Shown here piece after piece: positions 1-8,578 of a DNA stretch of 64,000 nucleotides. The DNA comes from Catalinimonas alkaloidigena (lineage in GTDB: Bacteria > Bacteroidota > Bacteroidia > Cytophagales > Flexibacteraceae). The position numbers and the translations under genes were made by a program. Every line of letters starts with the position of its first letter. Positions within the stretch are counted from its first letter, which is position 1. Where the stretch lies: contig NZ_FNFO01000013.1 in NCBI RefSeq assembly GCF_900100765.1, forward strand, positions 1-64,000. Reading direction: 5' to 3'. A model generated the notes under the pieces. That model made no database searches, was not told where the DNA came from, and saw only the letters and a list, made by a program, of their open reading frames with translations.

Positions 1-140
1 CAGCCACCAGCCACCAGCCACCAGCCACCAGCCACCAGCCACCAGCCACCAGCCACCAGCCACCAGCCACCAGCCACCAGCCACCAGCCACCAGCCACCA
101 GCCACCAGCCACCAGCCACCAGCCACCAGCTACCAACTAC
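1..140. repeat. 7-bp minisatellite, 18 perfect copies of CAGCCAC plus two variants
   Basis: Bases 1-126 are 18 exact tandem copies of CAGCCAC, followed by one CAGCTAC and one CAACTAC. The array begins at the window edge, so its true length is unknown. On the minus strand it is read in frame by the gene that starts at 758. Because 7 is not a multiple of 3, every frame of that strand gives the same heptapeptide cycle (V-A-G-G-W-W-L) with no stop codon. The variant unit CAACTAC also occurs twice in tandem at 31515-31528. Confidence 0.97.
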
Positions 141-758
141 GGGCCGCAGTTTGCGGGTGCTGAACGTATAGCGCTGCCAGGTCTGCGGTTCGTGGGCTTC
201 GTAGGTGCCGTTGCCGTTGGCATCTTCTCCAAATTTCACCAACAGCACGTCGGGGTCGGGCGTACGCTGGTACTGCAGGCACGAATGCCCCGGCAGTCGC
301 AGCGTATAGCGATGGGTCCGGTCGAGCGAGTGCACAAAAAGTTGTTGCAGATCGGTCGCGTTCAGCCGACCATCCTGGTTGCTATCCTGGTCGGTAGCGA
401 CGACGTAGAGCGTAGCGTCTTCCACCGCATAGCGCTGAATGCCCAGTGGCTCCTGAAAGACCCGCACGGCCTGATCGTCTTCCCAGGCGGGGTGCATGCG
501 GTACAGCACCAGGTTGCTGCATTGCTGTGCGGTGGTTTCCGGAATAAGAAACAGGTGCTGCGCCGAATCGAGTAGTTCGGCACGACCGAGGGAGGGGCCG
601 CTGGGCGACGGCCGTGGCGTAGACGGCGTGGGAAGGGTCACGTGCGGATGACGCCACGACTGGACGAGCCGCGAACCGCCTTTGGCGACGAGCCAGCCCG
701 AACAGGCCAGCAGGCAGGAGAGGAAACCGATGCGCAGGAAGTGACGTGCCTTTTTCAT
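1..758 (-). CDS. Partial lipoprotein with two EF-hand-like loops, C-terminus entering the minisatellite
   Basis: An open frame starts with ATG at 758 and stays open to the left edge, so the stop lies outside. The first residues give a lipoprotein signal with lipobox L-L-A-C (Cys19). Two calcium-loop-like motifs follow: D-S-N-Q-D-G-R-L-N-A-T-D at residues 125-136 and D-A-N-G-N-G-T-Y-E-A-H-E at 179-190. Both match the D-x-N-x-D/N-G pattern with an acidic residue at position 12. From about residue 207 the reading frame enters the 7-bp repeat and encodes a V-A-G-G-W-W-L heptad. Whether the repeat belongs to the protein or has invaded the end of the gene cannot be decided here. I recognise no named family. 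The divergent neighbour is the EVE-domain gene at 879. Confidence 0.6.
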   Translation of the reverse strand, partial: MKKARHFLRIGFLSCLLACSGWLVAKGGSRLVQSWRHPHVTLPTPSTPRPSPSGPSLGRAELLDSAQHLFLIPETTAQQCSNLVLYRMHPAWEDDQAVRVFQEPLGIQRYAVEDATLYVVATDQDSNQDGRLNATDLQQLFVHSLDRTHRYTLRLPGHSCLQYQRTPDPDVLLVKFGEDANGNGTYEAHEPQTWQRYTFSTRKLRPVVGSWWLVAGGWWLVAGGWWLVAGGWWLVAGGWWLVAGGWWLVAGG

Positions 759-843
759 GGGTGCAGGGGGATAAAGTGAAAAAAGGTAGAGGTCAGCGCA
801 TATAGTTCGTAACGACGCGGGGGCGTGGATATTGGGCGAACGA

Positions 844-874
844 TTGGAAGAAGGCCCCTGAGCCTTTACTTTCG
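844..874 (+). promoter_or_regulatory. Bacteroidota-type promoter for the EVE gene
   Basis: TTG at 844-846, 20 bp spacing, then TACTTTCG at 867-874. This fits the -33 TTG / -7 TAnnTTTG pattern, with a C at the seventh position. The -7 box ends only 4 bases before the ATG at 879, so the transcript would be leaderless or nearly so. This supports 879 over the upstream in-frame ATG at 825. Confidence 0.55.
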
Positions 875-878
875 TCCC

Positions 879-1295
879 ATGAATTATTGGTTAGTCAAGT
901 CCGAACCCGAGGCTTTCTCGTGGGATCAGTTTGTGCAGGATGGCAAGGCGATGTGGGATGGTGTTCGTAACTATCAGGCACGCAATCACTTAAAGGCGAT
1001 GCGTACCGGCGATCTGGTAATGTTCTACCACAGCGTGAGCGAGAAGGCCGTCCGGGGTGTCGGGCAGATCACGCGCGAATTTTATCCTGACCCTACCGTA
1101 AACGACGAGCGCTGGGTAGCGGTCGACCTCAAGCCGGTCTACCGACTGAAAAATCCCGTATCGCTGGCGACCATCAAACAGGACGAACGGCTGAGCGGCA
1201 CCGCCCTGATTCGGCAGTCGCGGCTGTCGGTGATGCCACTCACCCCCGACGAATTCAACCGGATGCTGGAGCTGGGCGAGGCGGTCGAGTTATAA
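879..1295 (+). CDS. EVE domain-containing protein (PUA-like fold)
   Basis: The 138-residue protein begins M-N-Y-W-L-V-K-S-E-P, the hallmark start of the EVE domain found in bacterial YciH/THYN1-type proteins, and contains the typical W-D-G-V-R-N-Y-Q-A-R-N and M-x-x-G-D-L-V-x-F-Y-H-S segments. EVE domains are PUA-related and are thought to bind modified bases in DNA or RNA. The exact ligand here is unknown. A start at 825 is possible, but the family N-terminus and the promoter both favour 879. The 3' end overlaps the convergent HAD gene by 6 bases, so the two transcripts must overlap. Confidence 0.9.
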   Translation: MNYWLVKSEPEAFSWDQFVQDGKAMWDGVRNYQARNHLKAMRTGDLVMFYHSVSEKAVRGVGQITREFYPDPTVNDERWVAVDLKPVYRLKNPVSLATIKQDERLSGTALIRQSRLSVMPLTPDEFNRMLELGEAVEL

Positions 1296-1928
1296 GCGAC
1301 CAAGCAGCCACGTGTGTAGTTCCTCTACCGAATGGACCAGCGCGTCGGGGCGGAGGGAGGCCAGCTTTTTAGGCTCGGCAAGGGGCGTAAGCGCCACCGA
1401 TACCACCGGAATCCCGACTTCCTGCGAGGCCAGAATGTCGCTCGGAGCATCGCCCACGTACACGGCCTGCGCCGGTTCCAGTCCCCACGCCGTCAGCATC
1501 GTGCGTATGCCGTCGACCTTGCGGGGCCCCTGGGGCGAGCCGGTTTCGATGTGCTCAAAGTAAGGGGCCAGCGCCAGGCGGTTGAGGGAAATTTCGGTGC
1601 TTTGCCGGCCTTTGCCCGTTACCAGCCCGATCCGGACATTTCGCGATTGCAAGGCTTCCAGCAGAGCGACAATGCCCTCAAACGGATGAGGGTATTCGTC
1701 GTGCAGCGTTTCGTAGTGCGTGAGGTAGGCACGCAGGCAGGTATCGTAGTGGGCGGGCGCCAGTGCCTGAATGGTGCCTTCTTCCGAAGGACCGAACGTC
1801 GCCACAATTTCTTCGTCCGAAAGGGAGCGCCCGGTGGCGGGTTCGATGGCGTTGCGGAACGCGGCGATGCACAGCGGAAGGGTATCGGCCAGCGTGCCGT
1901 CAAAATCAAAAATAACTGCCTGTAGCAT
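1290..1928 (-). CDS. HAD-superfamily phosphatase (phosphoglycolate phosphatase / PpaX-like)
   Basis: 212 residues with the HAD motif I D-F-D-G-T at residues 8-12 (both Asp present), a helical cap region at about 20-85, motif II in G-L-V-T-G-K, a motif III lysine in P-R-K-V-D-G, and motif IV Y-V-G-D-A-P-S-D-I. The subclass I cap and length fit phosphoglycolate phosphatase, PpaX-type pyrophosphatase or a related HAD-IA hydrolase. The substrate cannot be assigned from sequence alone. It probably acts in the cytoplasm, as there is no signal peptide. It is transcribed toward the EVE gene and away from ilvE, which lies 59 bases upstream on the same strand. Confidence 0.88.
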   Translation of the reverse strand: MLQAVIFDFDGTLADTLPLCIAAFRNAIEPATGRSLSDEEIVATFGPSEEGTIQALAPAHYDTCLRAYLTHYETLHDEYPHPFEGIVALLEALQSRNVRIGLVTGKGRQSTEISLNRLALAPYFEHIETGSPQGPRKVDGIRTMLTAWGLEPAQAVYVGDAPSDILASQEVGIPVVSVALTPLAEPKKLASLRPDALVHSVEELHTWLLGRL

Positions 1929-1987
1929 AGGGAAATAAAAAAGGAGATTGCGGTGGCAACCTCCTGGAAATACGTAGTAGAGAAACG

Positions 1988-3070
1988 TTATTCGATGGGC
2001 ATCAGCCAGCCGTGCGGATCTTCCGCGCGCCCGTAGCGCAGGTCGTCGAGTGCCTTGCGCAGTTGGTCGCCCACGGCGTTGTCGGTGGGACTGGGCAGGG
2101 GCAACTCTTCGCCCTGGTAGCTGATCATGGCAATCGGGGCCAGGGTGGCGGCCGTCCCGATTCCGAACGCTTCCTGCATTTTTCCGTCGCGCAGGGCCGT
2201 CACGACCTCATCGACCGTGACGCGGCGCTCTTCTACCGAGATGCCGAGGTCGCGGGCCATCTGCAACAGGCTGTTGCGCGTGATGCCGTGCAGAATGGTT
2301 TCGCTGGGCTGCGGGCTGATCAGCTTGCCGTCGATCACGAACGCCAGGTTCATGGTGCCGGCTTCTTCAATGTACTTGTGCTCCAGACCGTCGGTCCAGA
2401 TCAACTGATGGAAGCCTTGTTTCTGGGCTTTCACGGTAGGGTACAGCGCGCCTGCGTAGTTCCCGGCCGACTTGGCGTAGCCGGTGCCGCCCGGAAAGGC
2501 CCGTGTGTATTCCGTTTCGATTTTCACCCGCACCGGTTCGCTGTAGTACGCGCCTACCGGCGAAGTGAAAATCATGAACCGATACGTATCCGAAGGACGA
2601 ATGCCGATGTACTCGTCGGTAGCGAACATGAACGGACGGATGTAAAGCGACGACTGCGGGCGGTTGGGCACCCACGCTTCGTCGAGTTGTAACAGCTTTT
2701 TGAGGCCGCCTACAAAGATCTCTTCCGGAATGGTCGGCATGCACATGCGCTCGGCCGACAGGTTAAAACGCGCCCAGTTGGCCGACGGGCGGAACACCCG
2801 CACCTGCCCGGCATCGCTCCGATACGCCTTCAATCCCTCAAAAATGGTCTGACCGTAGTGAATCACCGCCAGGGCCGGATTGAATTCCATCGGGCCGAAG
2901 GGCACAATGCGCAGCTCCTGCCACTGTCCGTCGCGGTAGTCGGCAATGAACATATGATCGGAGAACTGACGGCCAAACTTCAGGTTGTCCTGATCCAACT
3001 CCGCCACACGCGACTGCGGAGTGTTTTCTATCGAGATATCAAGGGAAGTATCGATCATGATGGTATGCAT
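1988..3070 (-). CDS. ilvE: Branched-chain amino acid aminotransferase
   Basis: This 360-residue fold-type IV PLP enzyme transfers the amino group between Leu/Ile/Val and 2-oxoglutarate, the last step of their synthesis and the first of their breakdown. Features seen are G-Q-T-I-F-E-G-L-K-A-Y-R near residue 73, the PLP lysine Lys200 in G-Y-A-K-S-A-G-N-Y, and the G-T-A-A-T-L-A-P-I phosphate-binding region near the C-terminus. This is the longer eukaryote/Gram-positive-like BCAT type II arrangement. Starts at 3070 (M-H-T-I-M) and 3058 (M-I-D-T) are both possible. The gene is divergent from the sigma factor at 3557 across a 486-base gap that contains inverted repeats. Confidence 0.92.
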   Translation of the reverse strand: MHTIMIDTSLDISIENTPQSRVAELDQDNLKFGRQFSDHMFIADYRDGQWQELRIVPFGPMEFNPALAVIHYGQTIFEGLKAYRSDAGQVRVFRPSANWARFNLSAERMCMPTIPEEIFVGGLKKLLQLDEAWVPNRPQSSLYIRPFMFATDEYIGIRPSDTYRFMIFTSPVGAYYSEPVRVKIETEYTRAFPGGTGYAKSAGNYAGALYPTVKAQKQGFHQLIWTDGLEHKYIEEAGTMNLAFVIDGKLISPQPSETILHGITRNSLLQMARDLGISVEERRVTVDEVVTALRDGKMQEAFGIGTAATLAPIAMISYQGEELPLPSPTDNAVGDQLRKALDDLRYGRAEDPHGWLMPIE

Positions 3071-3556
3071 TCGTTGGAAGGGGCAAGATACGCAAATCAG
3101 TGCGAAAAAATGTGTGGCCGCCGCCGGTTTCTGCCGAGTTTTCTTCGCTTACAGGCTTCTGGAAACGGAAAAGGACACCGTTGGCGGGAGCTTCCCGCGG
3201 CGCAAAAACTATCCTGGTGCCCAAGCAGGATAGTACCTTATAGTACAGAAGAGTACAGTACGGATGCAGCACACCTCATCCATACTTTCGTGATACTGAA
3301 AGTTTCGAAGTGGCTACTTCCCCAACCACTCGTTTGAGTGCACCTCGGTAGCCGTTTTGAAGCGGACAAGTCTTGTCGAAATTTTGAGGATCTGCCTCCG
3401 TTCCGAACGCTTGTTTCGGAAGCCTGATTCGTATTGCTCTGAAAATTTTGATGGTTGCTTTTTGAGGCATGCCCGCGGCGTATGTGCGGGACCGGTATGC
3501 CTTGCTCAAAACACTGGCGAACTACTACCCTACATAATCTGATAAACAACGAACCT
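3071..3556. promoter_or_regulatory. Divergent intergenic region with two hairpins and a phased AGTAC repeat
   Basis: The gap holds three items. A 6-bp stem lies at 3184-3189/3193-3198. A 9-bp perfect stem lies at 3208-3216/3226-3234 with a 9-base loop. AGTAC then occurs at 3232, 3242 and 3252, exactly 10 bp apart, with a fourth AGTAC at 3257. TACTTTCG at 3293-3300 is a possible -7 box for the downstream sigma gene and would give a leader of roughly 250 bases. No ORF in the gap has convincing coding character. Confidence 0.5.
3243..3258. promoter_or_regulatory. 16-bp direct-repeat element, copy 1
   Basis: GTACAGAAGAGTACAG: the hexamer GTACAG twice with a 10-bp period. A copy with one difference lies at 8796-8811, upstream of the second ECF sigma gene. 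No other double copy was noticed in the window. The spacing of one helical turn suggests a protein-binding site, which is inference. Confidence 0.5.
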
Positions 3557-4150
3557 ATGCAAGCTACGCACGTCCGCTACGGAGGAACCAACGAAGAAGA
3601 AATCGCACTCTGGCGTCAGGTTGCCAAAGAAAACCAGGCCGCGTATGCGTCTCTTTTTAAGCGCTACAGCCAGATCCTCTACGGCTACGGATTGGGCATC
3701 TGTCCGGACGAAACCCTGGTCGAAGACTGCATTCAGGAGTTTTTTATGCGGTTGTGGGCGCGTCGTAAGTCCCTGTCCGAGCCGCGTTCCGTCAAAGCGT
3801 ACATGCTGGCGTCGGTCCGTCGCCTGATTTTGGAGGCGGTAGAAAGCGGCCACAAACGCACCCGCCGGTATCAGTCATCGTACTTCTATACCACCACCAC
3901 CGACCTGTCGTACGAACAGTTGCTGATTGAGAGCCAGCTGGTCGAACAGCGCAATCAAATGTTGCAGCAATACCTGGATCAGCTCACCAACCGGCAGCGC
4001 GAAGTAGTCTATTTGAGGTTTTTCCAGAACAGTAGTTTTAAAGAGATCAGCGAAACGCTCAACATCGATTTGCAGTCGGTGCGCAACCTCCTGTGCCGGG
4101 CCCTCAAAAAAATGCGTGAAGCGTCCGCCGTTATGGCCGAAGTCGCCTGA
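3557..4150 (+). CDS. ECF-type RNA polymerase sigma factor (sigma-70 family)
   Basis: 197 residues from the ATG at 3557. The in-frame start at 3455 adds a Cys-rich stretch unlike the family. Sigma region 2 spans about residues 25-95 (Y-A-S-L-F-K-R-Y, then D-C-I-Q-E-F-F-M-R-L-W) and region 4 spans about 130-190 with the helix-turn-helix F-K-E-I-S-E-T-L-N-I. The protein would redirect RNA polymerase to a specific promoter set. No FecR-type anti-sigma gene follows, unlike the second sigma gene at 8901. It sits just upstream of the GH31 gene with a terminator-like hairpin between, so it may control the locus without being cotranscribed. Confidence 0.88.
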   Translation: MQATHVRYGGTNEEEIALWRQVAKENQAAYASLFKRYSQILYGYGLGICPDETLVEDCIQEFFMRLWARRKSLSEPRSVKAYMLASVRRLILEAVESGHKRTRRYQSSYFYTTTTDLSYEQLLIESQLVEQRNQMLQQYLDQLTNRQREVVYLRFFQNSSFKEISETLNIDLQSVRNLLCRALKKMREASAVMAEVA

Positions 4151-4274
4151 CGTTTGAGGGCGCGTTGCGGGCCGCAGCGTCTCCGCATAACAGTAGACGT
4201 ACGCGGGTGGCGAGGCCCCATGCCGTGTCCCCGCACTACCGGATCGATCACGTACTTTCTTCTCTAACACTAAC

Positions 4275-4312
4275 ACGGGTGTGTTCTGGCGAAAGCGGAG
4301 CACACCCGTTTT
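4275..4312 (+). terminator. Rho-independent terminator after the ECF sigma gene
   Basis: A 12-bp stem (4275-4286 with 4298-4309, one G-T wobble) closes on an 11-base loop and is followed by TTTG. It lies 125 bases after the sigma stop codon and before the GH31 gene, so the two genes are probably separate transcription units. Confidence 0.75.
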
Positions 4313-4452
4313 GTAGGATGCCGCCGCGGTATGACCTCGCGCGAACCCCTTCTCTAATTTTAGTAAGCATCGCCTCGCCCGTAACCTTTTAGGGAGTGGG
4401 GGGCGGCGCGCTGTCGTGTTACTGGAAAGCATTACCCCACAAGTCCATCTGT

Positions 4453-6972
4453 ATGTATTTTGCCACTTCTCTTGTTTACACGTTGACACGATTCGTCGCG
4501 CCGCGCCGAGGGCGCCGACTGGGTTGCATCGGCCTTGTGCTGCTGTTGAGCACGGCGGGCGGGCCGGGAGCCCAGGCCCAAACTGCCGTGGGGGCCTACC
4601 GTTCTGGTTTCAAACACGAGGGCAACGTCGTCTCTTTTACCACTACCGAAGCCCGCGTCCGGCTGGAGTTCTGCACGCCCGGCGTGGTGCGCGTCCGCAC
4701 GAGTTGGAACGACACCTTTGCCGAGAACGAACCCTGGATGGTGGTGCGCTACGATTGGCCGCCCGTCGCCGTACAGGCTACGGAAGAAACGGAACGGTTT
4801 GTCCTGACCTCCGCCCAGTTACGCATCACCGTACAGAAAAGTCCGTTCCGCATCGACGTGGCCACTGCCGAGGGTTCGCCGCTGCTGCTGGAATCAGGCA
4901 CCGCGGGGGCCACGCAGGAAGCTGACACCGTCGCCTGTCGGAAGCAACTGGGCGCCGACGAACACTTTTTCGGCTTTGGTGAGCGGATGGATTTTCTGGA
5001 CCGGCGCGGCCGCAAAACGCGGCTGAACGTTGGGCGGGGGCAGGGGCTGCCGCACATCGTCGGTGCCTACAACGTATTGGAAGCCAACTATGCGCCGGTG
5101 CCGTTTTTTATGAGCACGCGTGGGTACGGCCTCTTTTTCCATACGGCTTACGCTACGAACTGGGACATGGGGGCGACCGATCCGAACCAGTTGCAATTCG
5201 GGGCCGAAGGGGGCGAACTGGACTACTACGTACTCTACGGCCCCACCTTTCCGCAACTCCTCGACCACTACACCGATCTGACGGGCAAAGCGCCGCTGCT
5301 GCCCAAGTTCGCGCTGGGGTTGCACGTCGGTACGTACAGCGGTGGCACCTGGGGGCACGAAGAGCTGACGTCCGATCAGTACGTGGTGGCCCTGGCGCGC
5401 CGGTTTCGGCAACTGGGGATTCCGATCGACGTGCTGCACCTCGATTCGACCTGGCGGCTGTTCGGGAAGAACGGGGGCAAGGGCGCTACGACGTTCGAGT
5501 GGCGCGAGACGTTCCAGCATCCGGAAGCGATGTTCGACAGTCTTTATGCCCTGCACCTGAACGCGGTCGGGCTTCACCTGCGGCCCCGTTTCGACAACGG
5601 CCGAACCATGAACCTGCTGGCGATGGCGCAGGAAAAAGGATTTACCTACCCCGAGGAAGACAACCCCGGCGAATTTGTCAATTTCTTTGATTCCAGCGCC
5701 GTCAACTGGTGGTGGGACCATGGCGTGATGAAGATCGCTTCGCAGGGCGCGATGTTCCTGAAAACCGACGAAGGCAGCGCGTTTGGCCACCTGGCGAACG
5801 AAAGCGAAAAGGTCGGCCCGACGGGCGAAGAAGTAAAGCGCCTGCACAACCTGTTTCCGCTGGCCTATGCCAAAGCCCCCTATGAAAAGTTTCAGGCCTA
5901 CAACGGCATCCGGGGCATGAACCACACGCGCGAGGGCTACGCCGGCATCCAGCGCTATCCGTTCATCTTCGCGGGCGACTGGCCCAGCGAGTGGCAGTAT
6001 TTCGAGCCGGTGATCAGAGCCGGGCTGAACATCGGGCTGTCGGGCGTGGGCCACTGGGCACACTGCATGGGCGGATTCGAGCACAACGCCGACCCCGAAC
6101 TCTACATCCGCTGGTGCCAGTTCGGGTTGCTGAGCCCCGTGGCGCACCTGTTCGGGATGGACCATCCGGGCTACAAAGAACCCTGGAACTACGGCGAAGA
6201 AGCGCTGCGGATTTTCAAGCAGTACGATGCCTTCCGCTACCGGCTGATTCCCTATCTCTACAGTTACACGTACGAGATGCACAAAACCGGTCTGCCGCTG
6301 ATGCGGGCGCTGGTGCTCGACTACCAGTACGACCCGAACGTGTACGAACTCACCGATCAGTACCTGCTGGGGCGCGACATGATGATCTGCCCCGTGACCG
6401 AGAAGGGCGCGCAAACCCGCGTGGTCTACCTGCCCGAAGGCACCTGGTTCAACTACTGGACCGGCCAGCGCTACGAAGGCAAGCGCTACCTCAACGTCGT
6501 TACGCCGCTCGATACGCTGCCGATTTTTGTGCGGGCCGGGGCCGTTATCCCCCAGCAGCCGGTGGTGCAGTACGTCGGCGAAAAACCGCTGGACGAACTG
6601 ACCGTCGAACTGTTTCCCGGCGAAGCGGCCTCCACCTTTACCCTTTACCAGGACGACGGCAAAAGCCTTGAGTATCAGAACGGGGCGTATGCACTTTCGA
6701 CCTTTCGCCTGGTGCCGGAAGGAGCGGGGTTGCGCCTAATCCTGGCATCGCCCGAGGGGGCGTACCGGCCGTCGCCTTTTGCGTACCGGGCGAAGATCCA
6801 CACGGACCGCGCACCGCAGGAACTCCGCGAAGGAAAAAAGAAACTGCCGTCTGTGGCGTCGCTGGGCGACCTCGACAACGGACCGGGCTGGTACTACGAT
6901 GCTGATCAACACGTGTTATGGATCAAACCCAAGGGCAAGAGCAACGCCACCGTCGAGGTGGTGGTCCGCTAA
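4453..6972 (+). CDS. Glycoside hydrolase family 31, secreted
   Basis: GH31 enzymes are retaining alpha-glycosidases (alpha-glucosidase, alpha-xylosidase, alpha-galactosidase types). The protein is about 839 residues from the ATG at 4453, with an arginine-rich n-region and a hydrophobic signal ending near A-Q-A-Q. The N-terminal beta domain contains F-F-G-F-G-E-R. The catalytic barrel has the probable nucleophile Asp439 in L-K-T-D-E-G and the acid/base Asp509 in F-A-G-D-W-P-S-E-W, followed by G-L-N-I-G-L-S-G-V-G-H-W. C-terminal beta domains carry P-I-F-V-R-A-G-A. An in-frame ATG at 4396 exists but would lengthen the signal region. The next gene starts 6 bases after the stop, indicating an operon. 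Substrate preference is not readable. The context suggests a pectin or hemicellulose side chain. Confidence 0.9.
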   Translation: MYFATSLVYTLTRFVAPRRGRRLGCIGLVLLLSTAGGPGAQAQTAVGAYRSGFKHEGNVVSFTTTEARVRLEFCTPGVVRVRTSWNDTFAENEPWMVVRYDWPPVAVQATEETERFVLTSAQLRITVQKSPFRIDVATAEGSPLLLESGTAGATQEADTVACRKQLGADEHFFGFGERMDFLDRRGRKTRLNVGRGQGLPHIVGAYNVLEANYAPVPFFMSTRGYGLFFHTAYATNWDMGATDPNQLQFGAEGGELDYYVLYGPTFPQLLDHYTDLTGKAPLLPKFALGLHVGTYSGGTWGHEELTSDQYVVALARRFRQLGIPIDVLHLDSTWRLFGKNGGKGATTFEWRETFQHPEAMFDSLYALHLNAVGLHLRPRFDNGRTMNLLAMAQEKGFTYPEEDNPGEFVNFFDSSAVNWWWDHGVMKIASQGAMFLKTDEGSAFGHLANESEKVGPTGEEVKRLHNLFPLAYAKAPYEKFQAYNGIRGMNHTREGYAGIQRYPFIFAGDWPSEWQYFEPVIRAGLNIGLSGVGHWAHCMGGFEHNADPELYIRWCQFGLLSPVAHLFGMDHPGYKEPWNYGEEALRIFKQYDAFRYRLIPYLYSYTYEMHKTGLPLMRALVLDYQYDPNVYELTDQYLLGRDMMICPVTEKGAQTRVVYLPEGTWFNYWTGQRYEGKRYLNVVTPLDTLPIFVRAGAVIPQQPVVQYVGEKPLDELTVELFPGEAASTFTLYQDDGKSLEYQNGAYALSTFRLVPEGAGLRLILASPEGAYRPSPFAYRAKIHTDRAPQELREGKKKLPSVASLGDLDNGPGWYYDADQHVLWIKPKGKSNATVEVVVR

Positions 6973-6977
6973 TCGTC

Positions 6978-8312
6978 ATGCCGATGCTGCACCGACTTTT
7001 GCTGTGGGGGGCGTGCGTGAGTGTTGCGCTAAGCAGCGCGGCGCAGCCGCTGACCCTGCCGCTTCAATTTGATTTCGGAAGTGGTCAGGCCGCTGCGGGC
7101 TACCGGCAGGTGCTGCCAACCACGACGTATTCTCCGGAACGGGGCTACGGCCTGGCGAGTGAGCAGCCGGTCAAGAGTCGCACCCGCAAGGGCAACAATC
7201 CCCTGACCGACGATTTTCTCACCTCAACGCAGCCGTTCTACTTCGTGGTGGATCTGCCCGAAGGGAATTACGAAGTTACGCTGACGCTGGGCGACCCCAA
7301 GGGCACGTCCACGACGACGGTGAAGGCTGAATCGCGACGGCTGATGCTCCACCACCTCCAAACCGCGCGGGGCGAGCAGGTGACGCGGACGTTTACAGTC
7401 AATGTCCGCACGCCCCGGATCAACGCGGAAGAGCGCATCCGTCTTAAGCCGCGCGAGCACGACTACCTGAACTGGGACGACAAACTCACGCTGGAGTTCA
7501 ACGATGCGCGTCCCTGCGTGGCGGCCCTGGAAATCCGCCGCGCCACTGCGCCTACCACGATATTCCTGGCCGGAAACTCCACGGTGGTCGATCAGGAGAC
7601 CGAACCCTGGGCGGCCTGGGGACAGATGTTGCCTTCTTTCCTGAAGCCCGATGCGGTTGTGGCAAACCTCGCCGAATCGGGCGAGACGCTGGCGGCTTTT
7701 CAAAGTGAGGGCAGGCTGGCCAAGGTGCTGAGTATGATCCAACCCGGCGATTTTCTTTTCATTGAGTTTGCGCACAACGATCAGAAGAACAGAGACCCCG
7801 CCGCCGGCGCTTACCGCGGCTACTCCGACCGGTTGCGCGAGTTTATCCGCGAGGCCCGCGCGAAACGGGCGCATCCGGTGCTGGTCACGTCGATGCACCG
7901 CCGCCGCTTCGACGAAGACGGCCACATCATCAATACGCTGGAGGACTATCCCGACGCGATGCGAAACGTCGCGCAGGAACTGGACGTGCCGCTGATCGAC
8001 CTGAATGCGATGAGCAAAACTCTATACGAAGCCATGGGCCCCGAAGACACTAAAAAAGCGTTTGTGCACTACCCGGCGGGCACGTTCCCCGGTCAGGACC
8101 AGGAGTTGAAAGACGACACACATTTCAACCCGTACGGCGCGTACGAAATGGCCCGCTGCATCGTGCAGGCGATTCAGGAGCAAGGCCTGGCCGTCGGGCA
8201 ACTGTTGCGTGACGCAATTCCCCCGTTCGATCCGGCGCATCCCGATCCGCTGGCGATGTGGCACTGGCCCGACAGTCCGAACGCCAGCCTCGTGAAACCG
8301 GACGGGAATTAA
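6978..8312 (+). CDS. Rhamnogalacturonan acetylesterase-like SGNH/GDSL hydrolase, secreted
   Basis: About 444 residues with a signal peptide ending near L-S-S-A-A-Q. An N-terminal beta-sandwich (about 25-180) begins with F-D-F-G-S-G, a pattern common in CE12-type esterases. The SGNH core has block I L-A-G-N-S-T (nucleophile Ser), block II N-L-A-E-S-G, block III F-A-H-N-D-Q and block V D-D-T-H-F-N-P with the catalytic Asp and His. CE12 enzymes remove acetyl groups from rhamnogalacturonan or xylan backbones. It starts 6 bases after the GH31 stop. ATG at 6978 and ATG at 6984 are both usable. The extension to 6918 would lie inside the GH31 gene. Confidence 0.88.
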   Translation: MPMLHRLLLWGACVSVALSSAAQPLTLPLQFDFGSGQAAAGYRQVLPTTTYSPERGYGLASEQPVKSRTRKGNNPLTDDFLTSTQPFYFVVDLPEGNYEVTLTLGDPKGTSTTTVKAESRRLMLHHLQTARGEQVTRTFTVNVRTPRINAEERIRLKPREHDYLNWDDKLTLEFNDARPCVAALEIRRATAPTTIFLAGNSTVVDQETEPWAAWGQMLPSFLKPDAVVANLAESGETLAAFQSEGRLAKVLSMIQPGDFLFIEFAHNDQKNRDPAAGAYRGYSDRLREFIREARAKRAHPVLVTSMHRRRFDEDGHIINTLEDYPDAMRNVAQELDVPLIDLNAMSKTLYEAMGPEDTKKAFVHYPAGTFPGQDQELKDDTHFNPYGAYEMARCIVQAIQEQGLAVGQLLRDAIPPFDPAHPDPLAMWHWPDSPNASLVKPDGN

Positions 8313-8326
8313 ATCGAAAGAATTGA

Positions 8327-8578
8327 TTAGCGTTTTTTCTTGAAAAAGAGAGGAGCCAAAAGAAGAACTATACTCCAACTGGCCAGTTGTGCCGTCGGCA
8401 CCAGCATGAGCGCAAGCATCGGATCGCCCCACCTGCCCACCAGACTGAAGGCCGCCCCCACTAAAAAAGACACGGCGAGCGTCAGCCCCAGACCCGTAAT
8501 TGCCCACAGCATGGGGTTACCCTTTGACTTGTAGCCGAGATAGCCGTATAACAGCGCAATGAGCAGGGCGATTATCAT
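8327..8578 (-). CDS. Small membrane protein of unknown function
   Basis: 83 residues, mostly hydrophobic, with three likely membrane segments: residues 1-15, about 24-46 and about 55-77. It ends in a run of basic residues (F-K-K-K-R), which would put the C-terminus in the cytoplasm under the positive-inside rule. It is convergent with the esterase gene, with a 14-base gap. I do not recognise the family. The regular hydrophobic pattern and lack of an overlapping gene make it likely to be real. Confidence 0.6.
   Translation of the reverse strand: MIIALLIALLYGYLGYKSKGNPMLWAITGLGLTLAVSFLVGAAFSLVGRWGDPMLALMLVPTAQLASWSIVLLLAPLFFKKKR

Noticed and set aside
1-140. CRISPR-like array
   Set aside because: The unit is only 7 bp and there are no spacers between units.
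4894-6414. 506-residue antisense ORF opposite GH31
   Set aside because: It overlaps a clear family gene completely, lacks any motif or start context and follows from the base composition.
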